Positions 44,068-53,710 of a stretch of 64,000 bases of DNA are shown here, one piece after another. Source of the DNA: Solirubrobacteraceae bacterium. GTDB lineage: Bacteria > Actinomycetota > Thermoleophilia > Solirubrobacterales > Solirubrobacteraceae. The number at the start of each line of letters is the position of its first letter. Position 1 is the first letter of the stretch. A model generated the notes under the pieces. The model was not told the DNA's origin. It did not search any database and was given only the letters and a program-made list of their open reading frames with translations. Made by a program: the position numbers and the translations under genes. Location: NCBI GenBank assembly GCA_025449845.1, contig JANWIP010000019.1:1-64000 (forward strand), in the 5' to 3' direction.

Positions 44068-47000
44068 TCAAAGGTCTTCTCGCAGGCGCGCATAGACCTT
44101 GCGCAGATAGAATTCGCCGAGCGCGATGCGAAAGTCTTCATCGTCGAGGATCTTCTTGTAGATCTCTTCGTTGTCGCCGGCGCGGGTGATGACGGTCTGC
44201 AGAAACTTGCGGTCGAAGACCAAGCGGAAGTTCTCGATTGTGTTGTTGCGGGCCTGATCTGAGAGCTCGCCATCAGCGATCCAGCTCTCCTCTAGCTGAT
44301 CGAACAGCAGCTCATCGACGTCGCTCAGGTTCATCCCAAAGCGGTCGTTGAGGACCGCCACGATGCTTGAGAGGTGATCCACTTCCAGCTCCTGCTGGCC
44401 TCCCGTGCCCTCCCCCAGGAAGGTATGCACCTCGCCGACCTGCGAGGCCAGGGAGAGCGTGCCGTTGAAGGTGATCTGGTGACGCAGGTGTGTCAGCTCA
44501 ACCTCAGTGCCCAGGTCAAGGCGCTCGACGGTGCCCGCATCGCGCAGGTAGAGCGAGAGAGCTCGGCAGTAGACGTAGTCACGCTCGAGCGCTGCATCAG
44601 GGAAGGCCGCGATCTGGGAGACGAACGAGTAGGTCCGCACGAAGCGATTCAGGGCATCGCGGACCTCCAGACGCTGCTCATCATCCATTTCCTCGAAGCG
44701 AGCCTTGGCCGGCCCGAGGGCGGCGTAGGTCTCCGCCGAGCGCTTCTCATCGGACGCGCCGGCGCCGAGCAGCGCGGGCATCGCCGCCTCGATCTCCTCA
44801 GGCCGCAGCAGGTCGAACTTGTCGAGGCGCCGCCGAGCATCCCACAGGATATTGGGATCGGTTGGAGGCGCGACGGTGCAGCCGTGAAACTGCTCGAAGG
44901 CCGCGATGATGTCCTCGGTGTCGTTGCGGAAGTCGAGCACAAAGGTGTTTTCCTTCAAAGGATGGGTGCGGTTCAGGCGTGAGAGGGTCTGCACTGCTGC
45001 CAGCCCAATTAGCGGCTTGTCGACGTACATGGTGTGCAGCAGCGGCTGATCAAATCCCGTCTGGAACTTCTCCGCGACGATTAGCACGCCGTAGTCGGGC
45101 TCCCCGAATTCTTCGGCCGTGCGAGCCTCGGGAAAGCCATTCATGTTGGCCTCCGTCAAAGGCCTGCCGCTACCGTCGTCAATCTTGCCCGAGAAGGCCA
45201 CGAGGGCATTGATTTCCTCATAGCCCTTTGCCTTGATGTATTTGTCGATGCTCTGCTTGTATCGAACTGCGTGCAGCCGTGAAGAGGTCACGACCATTGC
45301 CTTGGCCAGGCCGCCCATCTCCTTGGCCGTGTGTTGAGAAAAGTGCTCGACGATAATCTCGGCCTTCTGGGCGAGGTGGTGAGGATGCAGGCTCACGAAG
45401 CGGGCAATCGCTTGGCGCGCCTTCTTAGCGTCATATTTGGGATCCTCCAGCGTCGCCTTCTCGATCTTCCAAAAAGTCTGGTAGGTCGTGTAGTTGACGA
45501 GTACGTCCATGATGAAGCCCTCCTCGATGGCCTGGCGCATCGAGTAGAGGTGAAATGGCTCGTGAACCTTTGACTGAGGGTTCAGGCGCCCGAACTTCTC
45601 TAACGTCCGTCCCTTGGGAGTGGCCGTGAAGGCGAAGTAGGACAGGTTTGGCTGCCGCCCGCCGCGTGCGCCGGCAGATTTCGCGAGCGCCTCCTCGACG
45701 GGATCGATGGCCGCCGAGAGCAGCCCGGCATCCTCGGCCTCCGCAGCGGTCAGCTCCTGCTCCTCGTTTGCCCCGAGGGCGATTCGCAGGTCATTGGCGG
45801 TTTCGCCCGTCTGCGATGAGTGAGCCTCATCGATCACGATTGCGTAGTTGCGTGTCGGGAGATCGCCGATCTTCTTGATGACGAAAGGGAACTTCCATAG
45901 GGTCGTGATGATGATCCGAGCCTGCTCGCCCCGCAGCGCCTCGGCGAGCTGGTCTGAGTCCTCGTCGATCTTCACCACGACGCCACGGGCGTGCTCGAAC
46001 TGGTAGATGGTGTCCTGCAGTTGGCGGTCGAGGATCACACGGTCGGTGATGACTATGACCTTGTCGAAGACCTTGCGATCCTCAGCCGTATGAAGCGTCG
46101 AGAGGCGGTGCGCCGTCCAGGCGATCGTGTTGGACTTGCCCGACCCGGCCGAGTGCTGGATGAGGTAGGAGTGACCTGCACCGTTTGCCGCTGCGTCGGC
46201 CTCAAGCTTCTTTACAGCGTCCCATTGGTGATACCGAGGAAAGATCACCTTCTCCGCCGCGCGTCGTGCCACCAGTGAGCCCTTCTCCGGGCGATCGACA
46301 TGGATGAAGCGGTGCAGGATGTCAAGCCACGCGTCCTTGCTCCAAACGTGCTCCCACAGGTAAGAGGTTTTGTGGCCGTCCGGGTTGGGCGGGTTTCCCT
46401 TGCCGAGGTCGTGGCCTAGGTTGAACGGCAGGAAGCGCGTCGACTCGCCATCCAGCCTCGTCGTCATCGCTACCGAGTCGGGGTCCACCGCGAAGTGCAC
46501 GATCGCGCGACGCGCCAGCGTCACGTTCTTCGCGTCGCGGTCCTCGCGATACTGCTTGATTGCCTGCTCGATCGTCTGGCCCGTCAGGTGATTCTTAAGC
46601 TCTGCGGTTGCCATCGGGATCCCGTTCAGGAACAGGCACAGATCGAGCGTCTTGTTCGAGTCTGGGTCGAACGGCAGCTGTCGTGTGACCGTCAGGCGAT
46701 TCGCGTCGTAGTGTGCCACCAGCTCGGGGGCCACGCCGAACGCCGGCTGGCGGTAGGAGAGCCGGATCTCCACGTTCTGGTCGCGGATGCCGTGTCGGAT
46801 CACGTCCACCGTGCCGTGCTCGTCGATCTGCCGCGCTAGGCGCTGCACGAACCGCTGGCGCGCTAGCGACTTGTCGCCGCCATGGGCTTTGACTAGTTTT
46901 TCCCACTGTGACTGCTGTGTCTCCTCGATGAAGGTGAATAGCTCTTTGGTGTCCAGGCCGAGGTTTGCGTCGAAGTCTTCACGCCACTTTGGATTGGTCC

Positions 47001-47085
47001 CGGTCTTGCAGGTGCGGTAGCCGCTGTGAGCGAGGAGGTGAGCCGTGATCTCGTCCTCTAACAGCTTCTCGGTAACGGAGCTCAT
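44068..47085 (-). CDS. hsdR: Type I restriction enzyme, R subunit
   Basis: 1005 residues. N-terminal nuclease with LDLCLFLNG...ATAELKN (PD-(D/E)xK), translocase motor with HSAGSGKSNTIAW (Walker A), IVIDEAHSSQ (DEAH box), YFAFTATPKGRTL and FQTGFDQPLLHTMYVDKPL. Cuts unmodified DNA after ATP-driven translocation. Start overlaps the hsdS stop (ATGA 47082-47085). Confidence 0.95.
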   Translation of the reverse strand: MSSVTEKLLEDEITAHLLAHSGYRTCKTGTNPKWREDFDANLGLDTKELFTFIEETQQSQWEKLVKAHGGDKSLARQRFVQRLARQIDEHGTVDVIRHGIRDQNVEIRLSYRQPAFGVAPELVAHYDANRLTVTRQLPFDPDSNKTLDLCLFLNGIPMATAELKNHLTGQTIEQAIKQYREDRDAKNVTLARRAIVHFAVDPDSVAMTTRLDGESTRFLPFNLGHDLGKGNPPNPDGHKTSYLWEHVWSKDAWLDILHRFIHVDRPEKGSLVARRAAEKVIFPRYHQWDAVKKLEADAAANGAGHSYLIQHSAGSGKSNTIAWTAHRLSTLHTAEDRKVFDKVIVITDRVILDRQLQDTIYQFEHARGVVVKIDEDSDQLAEALRGEQARIIITTLWKFPFVIKKIGDLPTRNYAIVIDEAHSSQTGETANDLRIALGANEEQELTAAEAEDAGLLSAAIDPVEEALAKSAGARGGRQPNLSYFAFTATPKGRTLEKFGRLNPQSKVHEPFHLYSMRQAIEEGFIMDVLVNYTTYQTFWKIEKATLEDPKYDAKKARQAIARFVSLHPHHLAQKAEIIVEHFSQHTAKEMGGLAKAMVVTSSRLHAVRYKQSIDKYIKAKGYEEINALVAFSGKIDDGSGRPLTEANMNGFPEARTAEEFGEPDYGVLIVAEKFQTGFDQPLLHTMYVDKPLIGLAAVQTLSRLNRTHPLKENTFVLDFRNDTEDIIAAFEQFHGCTVAPPTDPNILWDARRRLDKFDLLRPEEIEAAMPALLGAGASDEKRSAETYAALGPAKARFEEMDDEQRLEVRDALNRFVRTYSFVSQIAAFPDAALERDYVYCRALSLYLRDAGTVERLDLGTEVELTHLRHQITFNGTLSLASQVGEVHTFLGEGTGGQQELEVDHLSSIVAVLNDRFGMNLSDVDELLFDQLEESWIADGELSDQARNNTIENFRLVFDRKFLQTVITRAGDNEEIYKKILDDEDFRIALGEFYLRKVYARLREDL

Positions 47086-48269
47086 GCTGCCTCAGGGATG
47101 TCCAGTTGGCCGGTGACGGCTGCAGTGATTAGGGCTTGGCGGCGCTCTCGGAGTAGCATAATTTGAGTCTCCAGGCGGCTAGCAACCGCTTGCTGCGACA
47201 TGGTTCCCTCATCTAGCTGTTGCGCAATGCGACGCTGGTCGCCGGGGTTCGGAGTTGGAACAATGAGCTCAAGGATCTGTGCAATATTTACACGGCTAAA
47301 TGTTGAGCCGACCTTTTGTTCTTCGAGCTGGTCTAATCCTAACGAGTTCAAGAAGTATGTGAGAAAGAGCTGACTCGCATGATCCGACGAGATAAGGCAA
47401 ACATCTTGGCCCATGCAGACAGGTTTATCTGTGTCTACAAACGCGGCGATCCCAATAGAAGCGTTACGACTGTATATGACATCGCCCTTCCTCGGCTGGC
47501 GCCCAGCGCTGGTCAGATCCCGATAGTCGGCCTCACTTACAAATCGATGTGCACGCGAAACTTCGAGCCGCCCAGGAGTTGCGTCCCCCGGGCTGATTAC
47601 TGGATATCCTTGATCGACATATGTCGGAGTACGGTGCTTGCAGTCGACCACTCGCCATGTGCGTTTCAGTGGCTGCAATACATGGTCTGGGGACATTAGA
47701 AGCTGACGTCTGTAGATAGCCAGTCGCTCCTCCAGTAACTTCGCCATCCTCCGCTTCGCCGCAATGAGGACGTCGATCCGCGAGGTCTCACGGTCGAGAT
47801 AGTCCGCTATCGTTTGTTGGATGGCTGGAGATGGTACAACCAAAGGGAACGTAGCTAGAGCATCGCTCGACAGCTCGACAAATGTTGATCCCTGCCCCCA
47901 CGCATTGAGACGCTCGGTGAGAGAAGAGAGCTGGTAGCGAAAATACCTCACGTTTACTGGCACGGTAGGCACAAGCCCACGACAGCCCTGGTTGAAGGCA
48001 GTTCGGTTGGAGACTTCGGCGACGTATCCAATGGGAGCTCGCGTCGAAAGTAAGAGGGAGCCTGGAGGCACGGCGCGGCTTCCGGTTCTCAATCCATCCT
48101 CAGTGAGAGTCCGTTCAGTCGTTTTCAACACCCCGCCATTTACGTGTGCGAGGTCAACTGGCGTTGCCCATGCTACAGCTCCACCCCAGTTCCAGCCTTG
48201 GGTTGTAGGCGTTCCTCCGTTCACTATCGAGAATAGCCTACGAACCGAGAGCGTCGGCCAAACGCTCAA
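47082..48269 (-). CDS. hsdS: Type I restriction-modification specificity subunit
   Basis: 395 residues with two target-recognition domains, each followed by a helical spacer: first ending SSDALATFPLVVPSPAIQQTIADYLDRET, second ending QILELIVPTPNPGDQRRIAQQLDE. Noticeably AT-richer than its neighbours, usual for exchangeable specificity genes. ATGA overlaps on both sides make M-S-R one transcription unit. Confidence 0.93.
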   Translation of the reverse strand: MSVWPTLSVRRLFSIVNGGTPTTQGWNWGGAVAWATPVDLAHVNGGVLKTTERTLTEDGLRTGSRAVPPGSLLLSTRAPIGYVAEVSNRTAFNQGCRGLVPTVPVNVRYFRYQLSSLTERLNAWGQGSTFVELSSDALATFPLVVPSPAIQQTIADYLDRETSRIDVLIAAKRRMAKLLEERLAIYRRQLLMSPDHVLQPLKRTWRVVDCKHRTPTYVDQGYPVISPGDATPGRLEVSRAHRFVSEADYRDLTSAGRQPRKGDVIYSRNASIGIAAFVDTDKPVCMGQDVCLISSDHASQLFLTYFLNSLGLDQLEEQKVGSTFSRVNIAQILELIVPTPNPGDQRRIAQQLDEGTMSQQAVASRLETQIMLLRERRQALITAAVTGQLDIPEAA

Positions 48270-50311
48270 CTTGACACCTGGCTCAATAACCGCTGGATCT
48301 CATCCTCCAACGCCTTGATCTCAGCATCGATCTCCTCCAGCGGACGCGGCGGCACGTACTTGTAGAAATGCCGGGTCAACGGGATTTCGTACCCGATCTT
48401 GGTCTTCTCATGATCAACCCAGGCGTCCGGGACGTAAGGCAATACCTCTTCGCGCATGTAGTCATCAACCGTAGTCCGATATGTCAGTGTGTCGAAACGC
48501 TCCGTGGGATCCTCGACGAACGAAACCGGTACCGAAGGCAAAGGCACGTTCTCGCTGTCGCGCAACTCCGGATCCGGCTCTGGATTCCCCTTGTGATCGG
48601 CGATGACGGGCGCCTCCTCGTCACGCACCGCAAGCGCCGCCCAGACGGCCTTCTGCGCCGGCGCGGCGAGATCAAGGCCGGTGAGGGAAGACCCAAAGGC
48701 CTTGATCACCTCTTTTTGCGTCGAGAACTGAGCATCCCGATTCGCCGCGAGCAGTTCACGCAGGACCATCCGCACATCCTCAGGCGTCTTCTGGATGGCC
48801 TTCGTGGCCAGCACGGCGGCGATAGTCTCGTCAGTGACCTCCCAACGCAGTCGAAGCGGCCGCTCGACCGTGATCCGCAGAAACCCAAACGCCTCGTTGG
48901 GAAAGATCTTGACCTGATTGCCCTCGGCGAACTCGCCGTATAGCCGCGTAATGTCCTCGATCTGCGCGGCGGAGATCTCCTTGCGCTTGGCCCCGAGGGA
49001 CTTGCGCATCTTGATGAAATACTCGCGCGCGTCGACGAGCTGCACCTTCCCCTGCCGCTCGGGCGCCTTGCGGTTGGTGACAATCCAGAAGTAGGTCGAG
49101 ATACCGGTGTTGTAGAAGAGCTGGTCGGGCAAGGCGACGACGGCCTCAAGCCAGTCGTTCTCGATGATCCAACGGCGAATCTCAGACTCACCGGAGCCGG
49201 CGGCGCCGGTGAACAGAGGGGAGCCGTTGAAGACGATGCCCACACGCGAGCCGCCATCCTCGGGCCGCTGCATCTTGGAGATCATGTGCTGGAGGAAGAG
49301 AAAGGAGCCGTCGTTGATGCGGGGCAGGCCGGCGCCGAAGCGGCCGGTGAAACCGTGCGTCTGGGCCTCCTTGCGCACCTCGTCTTCGACCTTCTTCCAC
49401 TCCACGCCGAAGGGCGGATTGACGAGGAGGTAGTCGAAGCGCTCGCCCTCGTGGTGATCTTCGGAGAATGAGTTGCCGTAGGCGATGTGCGAGGCGTTCT
49501 GGCCCTTCAGCATCATGTCTGAGCGGCAGACGGCGTAGGTTTCGGCGTTGAGCTCTTGTCCGTAGACCTCAAGCTGCGCGCGCGGGTTCAGGGCGCGCAG
49601 ATGATCCTCGGCGACCGAGAGCATGCCGCCCGTGCCACATGCTGGGTCACAGAGCGTCTTGACGATTCCAGGCTTGGTGAGGATGTCGTCGGCATCATCG
49701 ATGAAGAGCAGGTTGACCATTAGGCGGATGACCTCGCGCGGTGTGAAATGCTCGCCGGCCGTCTCATTGGATAGCTCGGAGAACCTGCGAATGAGCTCCT
49801 CGTAGAGGTAGCCCATCTCGATGTTCGAGACCACCTTCGGATGCAGATCGATCTCGGCGAACTTGCCAATGACCTGGTAGAGGACGTTGGCCCTGCGCAG
49901 CCGATCGATCTGGACGCTGAAGTCGAACTTCTCGATGATGTCCTTCGCCGCTTCAGAAAAGCCCCCGATATAGAGGTTCAGCGAGTCGGCGATCGTGCTG
50001 GGGTCATCGAGGAGCTTCGTGAAGGTGAGGGGAGAGACGTTGTAGAACTGCTCATTCGCGACGGCCTGCAACACGGGCTCGACATTCTCGATCTTGCTTG
50101 AGATCTCCTTGTGCTTGGCCAGCACGGCCTGTTTGGTCGGCTCAAGTACACAGTCAAGGCGGCGGATGACGGTCAGCGGCAGGACCACCTTGCCGTATTC
50201 GGACTGTTTGTAATCTCCCCGCAGGAGGTCGGCGACACTCCAGATGAAGGCCGCGTGATTGCGGATCGTCTCGCTCCGGGGACTGGGAGCACTAGCTGCT
50301 TCTGTTGCCAT
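48266..50311 (-). CDS. hsdM: Type I restriction-modification methyltransferase subunit
   Basis: About 681 residues from ATG 50311 (50350 also in frame). N-terminal HsdM_N (RNHAAFIWSVADLLRGDYKQSEYGKVVLPLTVIRRLD), SAM motif I DPACGTGGML, catalytic NPPFG of N6-adenine methyltransferases, and a long C-terminal helical region. First gene of the hsdMSR operon. Confidence 0.95.
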   Translation of the reverse strand: MATEAASAPSPRSETIRNHAAFIWSVADLLRGDYKQSEYGKVVLPLTVIRRLDCVLEPTKQAVLAKHKEISSKIENVEPVLQAVANEQFYNVSPLTFTKLLDDPSTIADSLNLYIGGFSEAAKDIIEKFDFSVQIDRLRRANVLYQVIGKFAEIDLHPKVVSNIEMGYLYEELIRRFSELSNETAGEHFTPREVIRLMVNLLFIDDADDILTKPGIVKTLCDPACGTGGMLSVAEDHLRALNPRAQLEVYGQELNAETYAVCRSDMMLKGQNASHIAYGNSFSEDHHEGERFDYLLVNPPFGVEWKKVEDEVRKEAQTHGFTGRFGAGLPRINDGSFLFLQHMISKMQRPEDGGSRVGIVFNGSPLFTGAAGSGESEIRRWIIENDWLEAVVALPDQLFYNTGISTYFWIVTNRKAPERQGKVQLVDAREYFIKMRKSLGAKRKEISAAQIEDITRLYGEFAEGNQVKIFPNEAFGFLRITVERPLRLRWEVTDETIAAVLATKAIQKTPEDVRMVLRELLAANRDAQFSTQKEVIKAFGSSLTGLDLAAPAQKAVWAALAVRDEEAPVIADHKGNPEPDPELRDSENVPLPSVPVSFVEDPTERFDTLTYRTTVDDYMREEVLPYVPDAWVDHEKTKIGYEIPLTRHFYKYVPPRPLEEIDAEIKALEDEIQRLLSQVSS

Positions 50312-50846
50312 GGTCGGCAAGGGTACTGACAGGGGAGACGGCCGGGCCACGACGGACGATTTGCCGAGCCATGTGATCGGCTTGATCTGGCGATCCTTCG
50401 GGCTGGCGTTGATCCACTAGCCTTTGGGGCGTCATTGCTTGGCTCTACTAAGCCGTTTCCCGCATGGTTGAGCGGGATCTGCTAGATATGCGCTTCCCAC
50501 GCTGGGCACCCTTACGCCGCTAGGAGCCGCCTGAAACCGCACGATCCGTGCTTGGGCTGGCGCGGATTTGGCGCGAGTTGGGCCGGGGTTGGTTGAGGGT
50601 TTGTTGGGCCAGGTCGCCGCCGCGGGCCGAGCAGCCGAGCATCGTCAAAGAATTTGAGCGGGTCATGTAGCCCGCAATCCGGCTCATTTGCAGGCTTTAC
50701 GACGGGACTAACCGGAGTTCTATCGAACCACGATCTACAGGAGTCGTTGGGCCGTGTGGCCAAGAAGCTAGCGACCGTCCGGGACCAGCGGTGATCCTCG
50801 ACGGCAGGCTGTTGTCTGTCGGCAGCGGCCTCGCCGACCGGGTTGG
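50312..50846. other. Intergenic island edge with an att-like motif
   Basis: No gene is convincing here. It contains CATTGCTTGGCTCT (50433-50446), a two-mismatch copy of the motif at 3576 and 59854, followed by AGCC completing a short inverted repeat. At 50558-50577 is a TGGCGCGGATT / TGGCGCGAG doublet like the one at 59829-59849. Read as possible integration debris upstream of the restriction locus. Confidence 0.45.
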
Positions 50847-51041
50847 GTGCTGAAGGCTGTCGTCCAAGTGATGACCGATCGGGGCGAGCCGATGCGAGCC
50901 AAGGACATCCAGGCATCTGTTGAGGCATTGGTAGGCGAGCCGGTTTCGTGGTCGTCGATCAGAGGCGCCCTGGCTGAACACGCCTCGGGCTCCTCGCGTC
51001 GATTCGTGCGGGTGTCGAGGGGACGGTACGTGCTGGCATAA
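50847..51041 (+). CDS. Small winged-helix domain protein, perhaps truncated
   Basis: 64 residues: MLKAVVQVMTDRGEPMRAKDIQ, VEALVGEPVSWSSIRGALAEHA, RRFVRVSRGRYVLA. This HTH pattern is common as a small domain beside or within DNA-modification proteins. GTG start; upstream sequence has no matching frame, so it may be a fragment of a longer gene. Confidence 0.55.
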   Translation: MLKAVVQVMTDRGEPMRAKDIQASVEALVGEPVSWSSIRGALAEHASGSSRRFVRVSRGRYVLA

Positions 51042-51107
51042 GGCTCGTTGGTAGGGCGGGTGCGCCAGTCTGCGGCACACGTCCGCGCCGCGCCTCATGA
51101 TGGCGCC

Positions 51108-51368
51108 GTGCCCCGCGTCAGCTTCTTCTACGGCATCGTGATCACGATGTATTTCTACGACCACCAGCCGCCCCACTTCCATGCGCAGTACGCCGAGTAC
51201 CATGCGGCGATCGCGATTGACGGCGCGAAGGTGCTTGTAGGCGAACTGCCGGGCCGTGCGCTCAAGCTCGTGGCAGAGTGGGCGGCCCTCCACCGCGAGG
51301 AGCTTGAGGCCGATTGGGAGCGTGTATATGGCGGGACCATGCCCGAGTCGATTGACCCGTTGCCGTAA
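51108..51368 (+). CDS. DUF4160 protein
   Basis: 86 residues from GTG 51108: PRVSFFYGIVITMYFYDHQPPHFHAQYAEY, VLVGELPGRALKLVAEWAALHREEL. Clear DUF4160. Such genes are usually followed by DUF2442, as here, and the pair is suspected to be toxin-antitoxin-like. Function is not established. Confidence 0.85.
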   Translation: MPRVSFFYGIVITMYFYDHQPPHFHAQYAEYHAAIAIDGAKVLVGELPGRALKLVAEWAALHREELEADWERVYGGTMPESIDPLP

Positions 51369-51377
51369 GATGGAGCG

Positions 51378-51641
51378 ATGATGTTCGTGACCGTGACATC
51401 GGTCGAGGTGCTTGGCCACTACCGGCTTCGGCTCGGCTTCAGCGATGGGAGCCGGCGCGACGTCGATCTCACCGGAGAGCTGCATGGCCCGGTCTTCGAG
51501 CCGCTGGCCGATCCGGCCTTCTTCGCACAGGTGCGGGTGGACGACGAACTTGGCACTGTCGTCTGGCCCAACGGCGCCGATCTCGATCCGCTTGTGTTGC
51601 ACGGAGACTTCGAGCCGGCTTCTCGCCTCGTCCATCACTGA
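51378..51641 (+). CDS. DUF2442 protein
   Basis: 87 residues: VTVTSVEVLGHYRLRLGFSDGSRRDVDL, FAQVRVDDELGTVVWPNGADLDPLVLH. Nine bases after the DUF4160 stop, GGAG just upstream of ATGATG; 51378 or 51381 may be the start. Confidence 0.85.
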   Translation: MMFVTVTSVEVLGHYRLRLGFSDGSRRDVDLTGELHGPVFEPLADPAFFAQVRVDDELGTVVWPNGADLDPLVLHGDFEPASRLVHH

Positions 51642-52258
51642 TCGCAGAGGACGATCTCGGCCACCCTGGCAGCTGCGATGGGTAGTACGTCGTCCCAGCC
51701 TGCGGAAAGTGGGCGAAGCCTTGCGGACGCACAAACCAAGTAGGGACGGTGGCCCCTACGATGAGCGCCAGCTAGTCGCGTGCGCAAAGCGCGATGCCGC
51801 AGGCGAAGTCGTGAAGCACCACATCGCCGATCATGTGTCGATACTCCAACTGTCGAGCCTCTACGAGCCTGCGATGAGTCGCGTGGGTAGGCGACGTCGC
51901 GATGTGCGACTGAGTTACGCGGTGCTGACTCAATCGCCGCTGCAGTCATCTGCATGAGGGACTGCTTGCGGCAACTAGGCGGTCGTGTAGCTCAGAGAGC
52001 AGCGGCGCCGTATTACCCTCCGCGCCGCCCAGCGACAGCATCGCCCATCCTGCTTGCTTCACAAGGGCCCTCAGTGACGAGCCACGACAGCTCCGCCTCG
52101 GCCAGAGACCCTTCCTCGTCGTCACCGGCAGCCTTAGTCGAGCCAGGTCGTTGATATAGGAGAGGCGGGCCGCCCAGTCTGCGGGCATGTTGGCGCGCGT
52201 CGCTCTAGCACCTCAATTGCTCGGCTCGGGTCGGCATTGAGCACCGGGTTCTGTCTAT
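51642..52258. other. 617-base stretch without convincing genes
   Basis: Several short frames on both strands, none with family resemblance or ribosome sites. Probably decayed sequence at the island margin. Confidence 0.5.
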
Positions 52259-52540
52259 TTGAGCGCGGCCATATGGGCGATCGAGGGACGCGCGGCTACG
52301 AGCATGCAGGCAGAACGTCCGAGCCAAAAGCAATACGCGGCTCACGCGGGAATATTCAAGGCCGTGCACGGGCACCCGCTCGATGCCGGCTTGGCCACCG
52401 AGGAGGGCGAGCTGGCGCCGGAGATGTGCCTGGCCGCCCACGCTCCCTGGGTGGTCGGCTCCTCCTACTTCGAGCAGGATTTGATCGTCACCGAGGTCGG
52501 CTGCGAGGTGCTCGGGCGAGCGGTTGAGCGCCGGCGGTAG
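52259..52540 (+). pseudogene. Fragment resembling an M24 metallopeptidase C-terminus
   Basis: The frame ends DLIVTEVGCEVLGRAVERRR, like the LVTEDGxExL end of Xaa-Pro aminopeptidase-type proteins, preceded by HAPWVVGSSYFEQ. The earlier part matches nothing I know. Likely gene debris. Confidence 0.35.
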
Positions 52541-52643
52541 GGCCTGACTGGCAGCAAAATGCGAAGGCGAACAGGTGATGTGAGGTGGGACAGATACAGT
52601 CCCACCTCACAGGGTCCTTGCCAAGGACAAGACTTCAGAGAAG

Positions 52644-53339
52644 TCAGACCGATTCGGCACCTTCCGCTTTGAATACTAAGCCTCTCAATTCATACTTTTC
52701 ACTCGCTGCGGGAACAGGGCATATCGGGTTTTTCCCGACCTTAAGCCCGAAGATTGCTTCTCCTTCGAGTTGCCCAATGCCGCCTTCCGTGACGTTGACG
52801 GTGGCTTTCATATTTGCGCCCGCGCCTAGTTCTGTTTTTAGGAGTCCAACGTTGATACCTTGATCTGTGGTTACTCCCGTTTCCATTCCAGCAGGAATTT
52901 GAATTTCACAGGTGGGTTCCGAGCCAGTTCCCACTTTTATCAGACAAGGACTCCCGACTCCACCACTCGCTAGGGTTGTTTGTCTCTGGACCAATCGGAG
53001 GTTGCATGCTTTGATCATTGTGGGAACACCAGCGCTACCACTTACTTTAGTTGTACAACTAGGTCCCCATTCTTTGACTTGGACCAGCATATCCGGACCC
53101 TGTGTAGTCTCGGTCTGTTGCGTTTTAATCTGCCCTTTTCCTTGAATATGCCATTGAGCTTTTATTTCGGCTGGAGGGCATACTACTTTTACCGCCGTGC
53201 CGAGAGTAAATTCACCAGATTCAATAACATTAATATTTCCTTGCTTTTGCCCGGATTTAAACGCAGCTGCCGGTGTGGCCGAGAATGCAACGATTGCGGC
53301 CAAGCCTACTAGGGCGCTCAGCATCTTGAGTCTGTACAT
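52644..53339 (-). CDS. Secreted protein, unknown function, AT-rich gene
   Basis: 231 residues. Signal peptide MLSALVGLAAIVAFSATPAAA, mature protein beta-rich with cysteines (VVCPPAEIKAQWHIQG, CTTKVSG, ICPVPAASEKYELRGLVF). AAGGAG lies about ten bases upstream of ATG. Lower GC than the flanks. I have no family name. Confidence 0.65.
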   Translation of the reverse strand: MYRLKMLSALVGLAAIVAFSATPAAAFKSGQKQGNINVIESGEFTLGTAVKVVCPPAEIKAQWHIQGKGQIKTQQTETTQGPDMLVQVKEWGPSCTTKVSGSAGVPTMIKACNLRLVQRQTTLASGGVGSPCLIKVGTGSEPTCEIQIPAGMETGVTTDQGINVGLLKTELGAGANMKATVNVTEGGIGQLEGEAIFGLKVGKNPICPVPAASEKYELRGLVFKAEGAESV

Positions 53340-53710
53340 TCGATGTTACTCCTTCTGAGGATTGCTGTTTTGGCGTTAGAGCTCCGTTTCCCTTGAAGCG
53401 CAAGGGCCTCGTGCTCCTCACCGCTCAAGCGGGGAGTTTGGGGCTACCTGTGCACTTCACTTGTGCATGTGACCTATTTGGTCCGTGTGACCTCTTAGGT
53501 CCACTGATCATCCTAACAAGATCTTTGATCCTAAACAAGCGATGTCTCCCATCTCTTAGAAGACCTACAAAACCGCTGTCCTGGCGTCGAGTGCAATCTG
53601 ATCCGAGAGTTCGCTCAAATAGGAGACAGAGCTTGCGAAGCCGCCACCAAAGAAGCAGACTTACTCTCTAGCTTCAGCTAGGCCTACTAGATTCGCACGA
53701 GGAATAGCCT
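53340..53710. other. Divergent intergenic region, 371 bases
   Basis: Lies between the minus-strand secreted gene and the plus-strand propeller gene; it must hold both promoters. AT-rich relative to the window, with no ORF of note and no clear palindrome that I can see. Confidence 0.5.

Noticed and set aside
50512-50928. Minus-strand 138-codon frame between hsdM and the winged-helix gene
   Set aside because: Pro/Arg-rich, no family resemblance, overlaps the better supported plus-strand gene.
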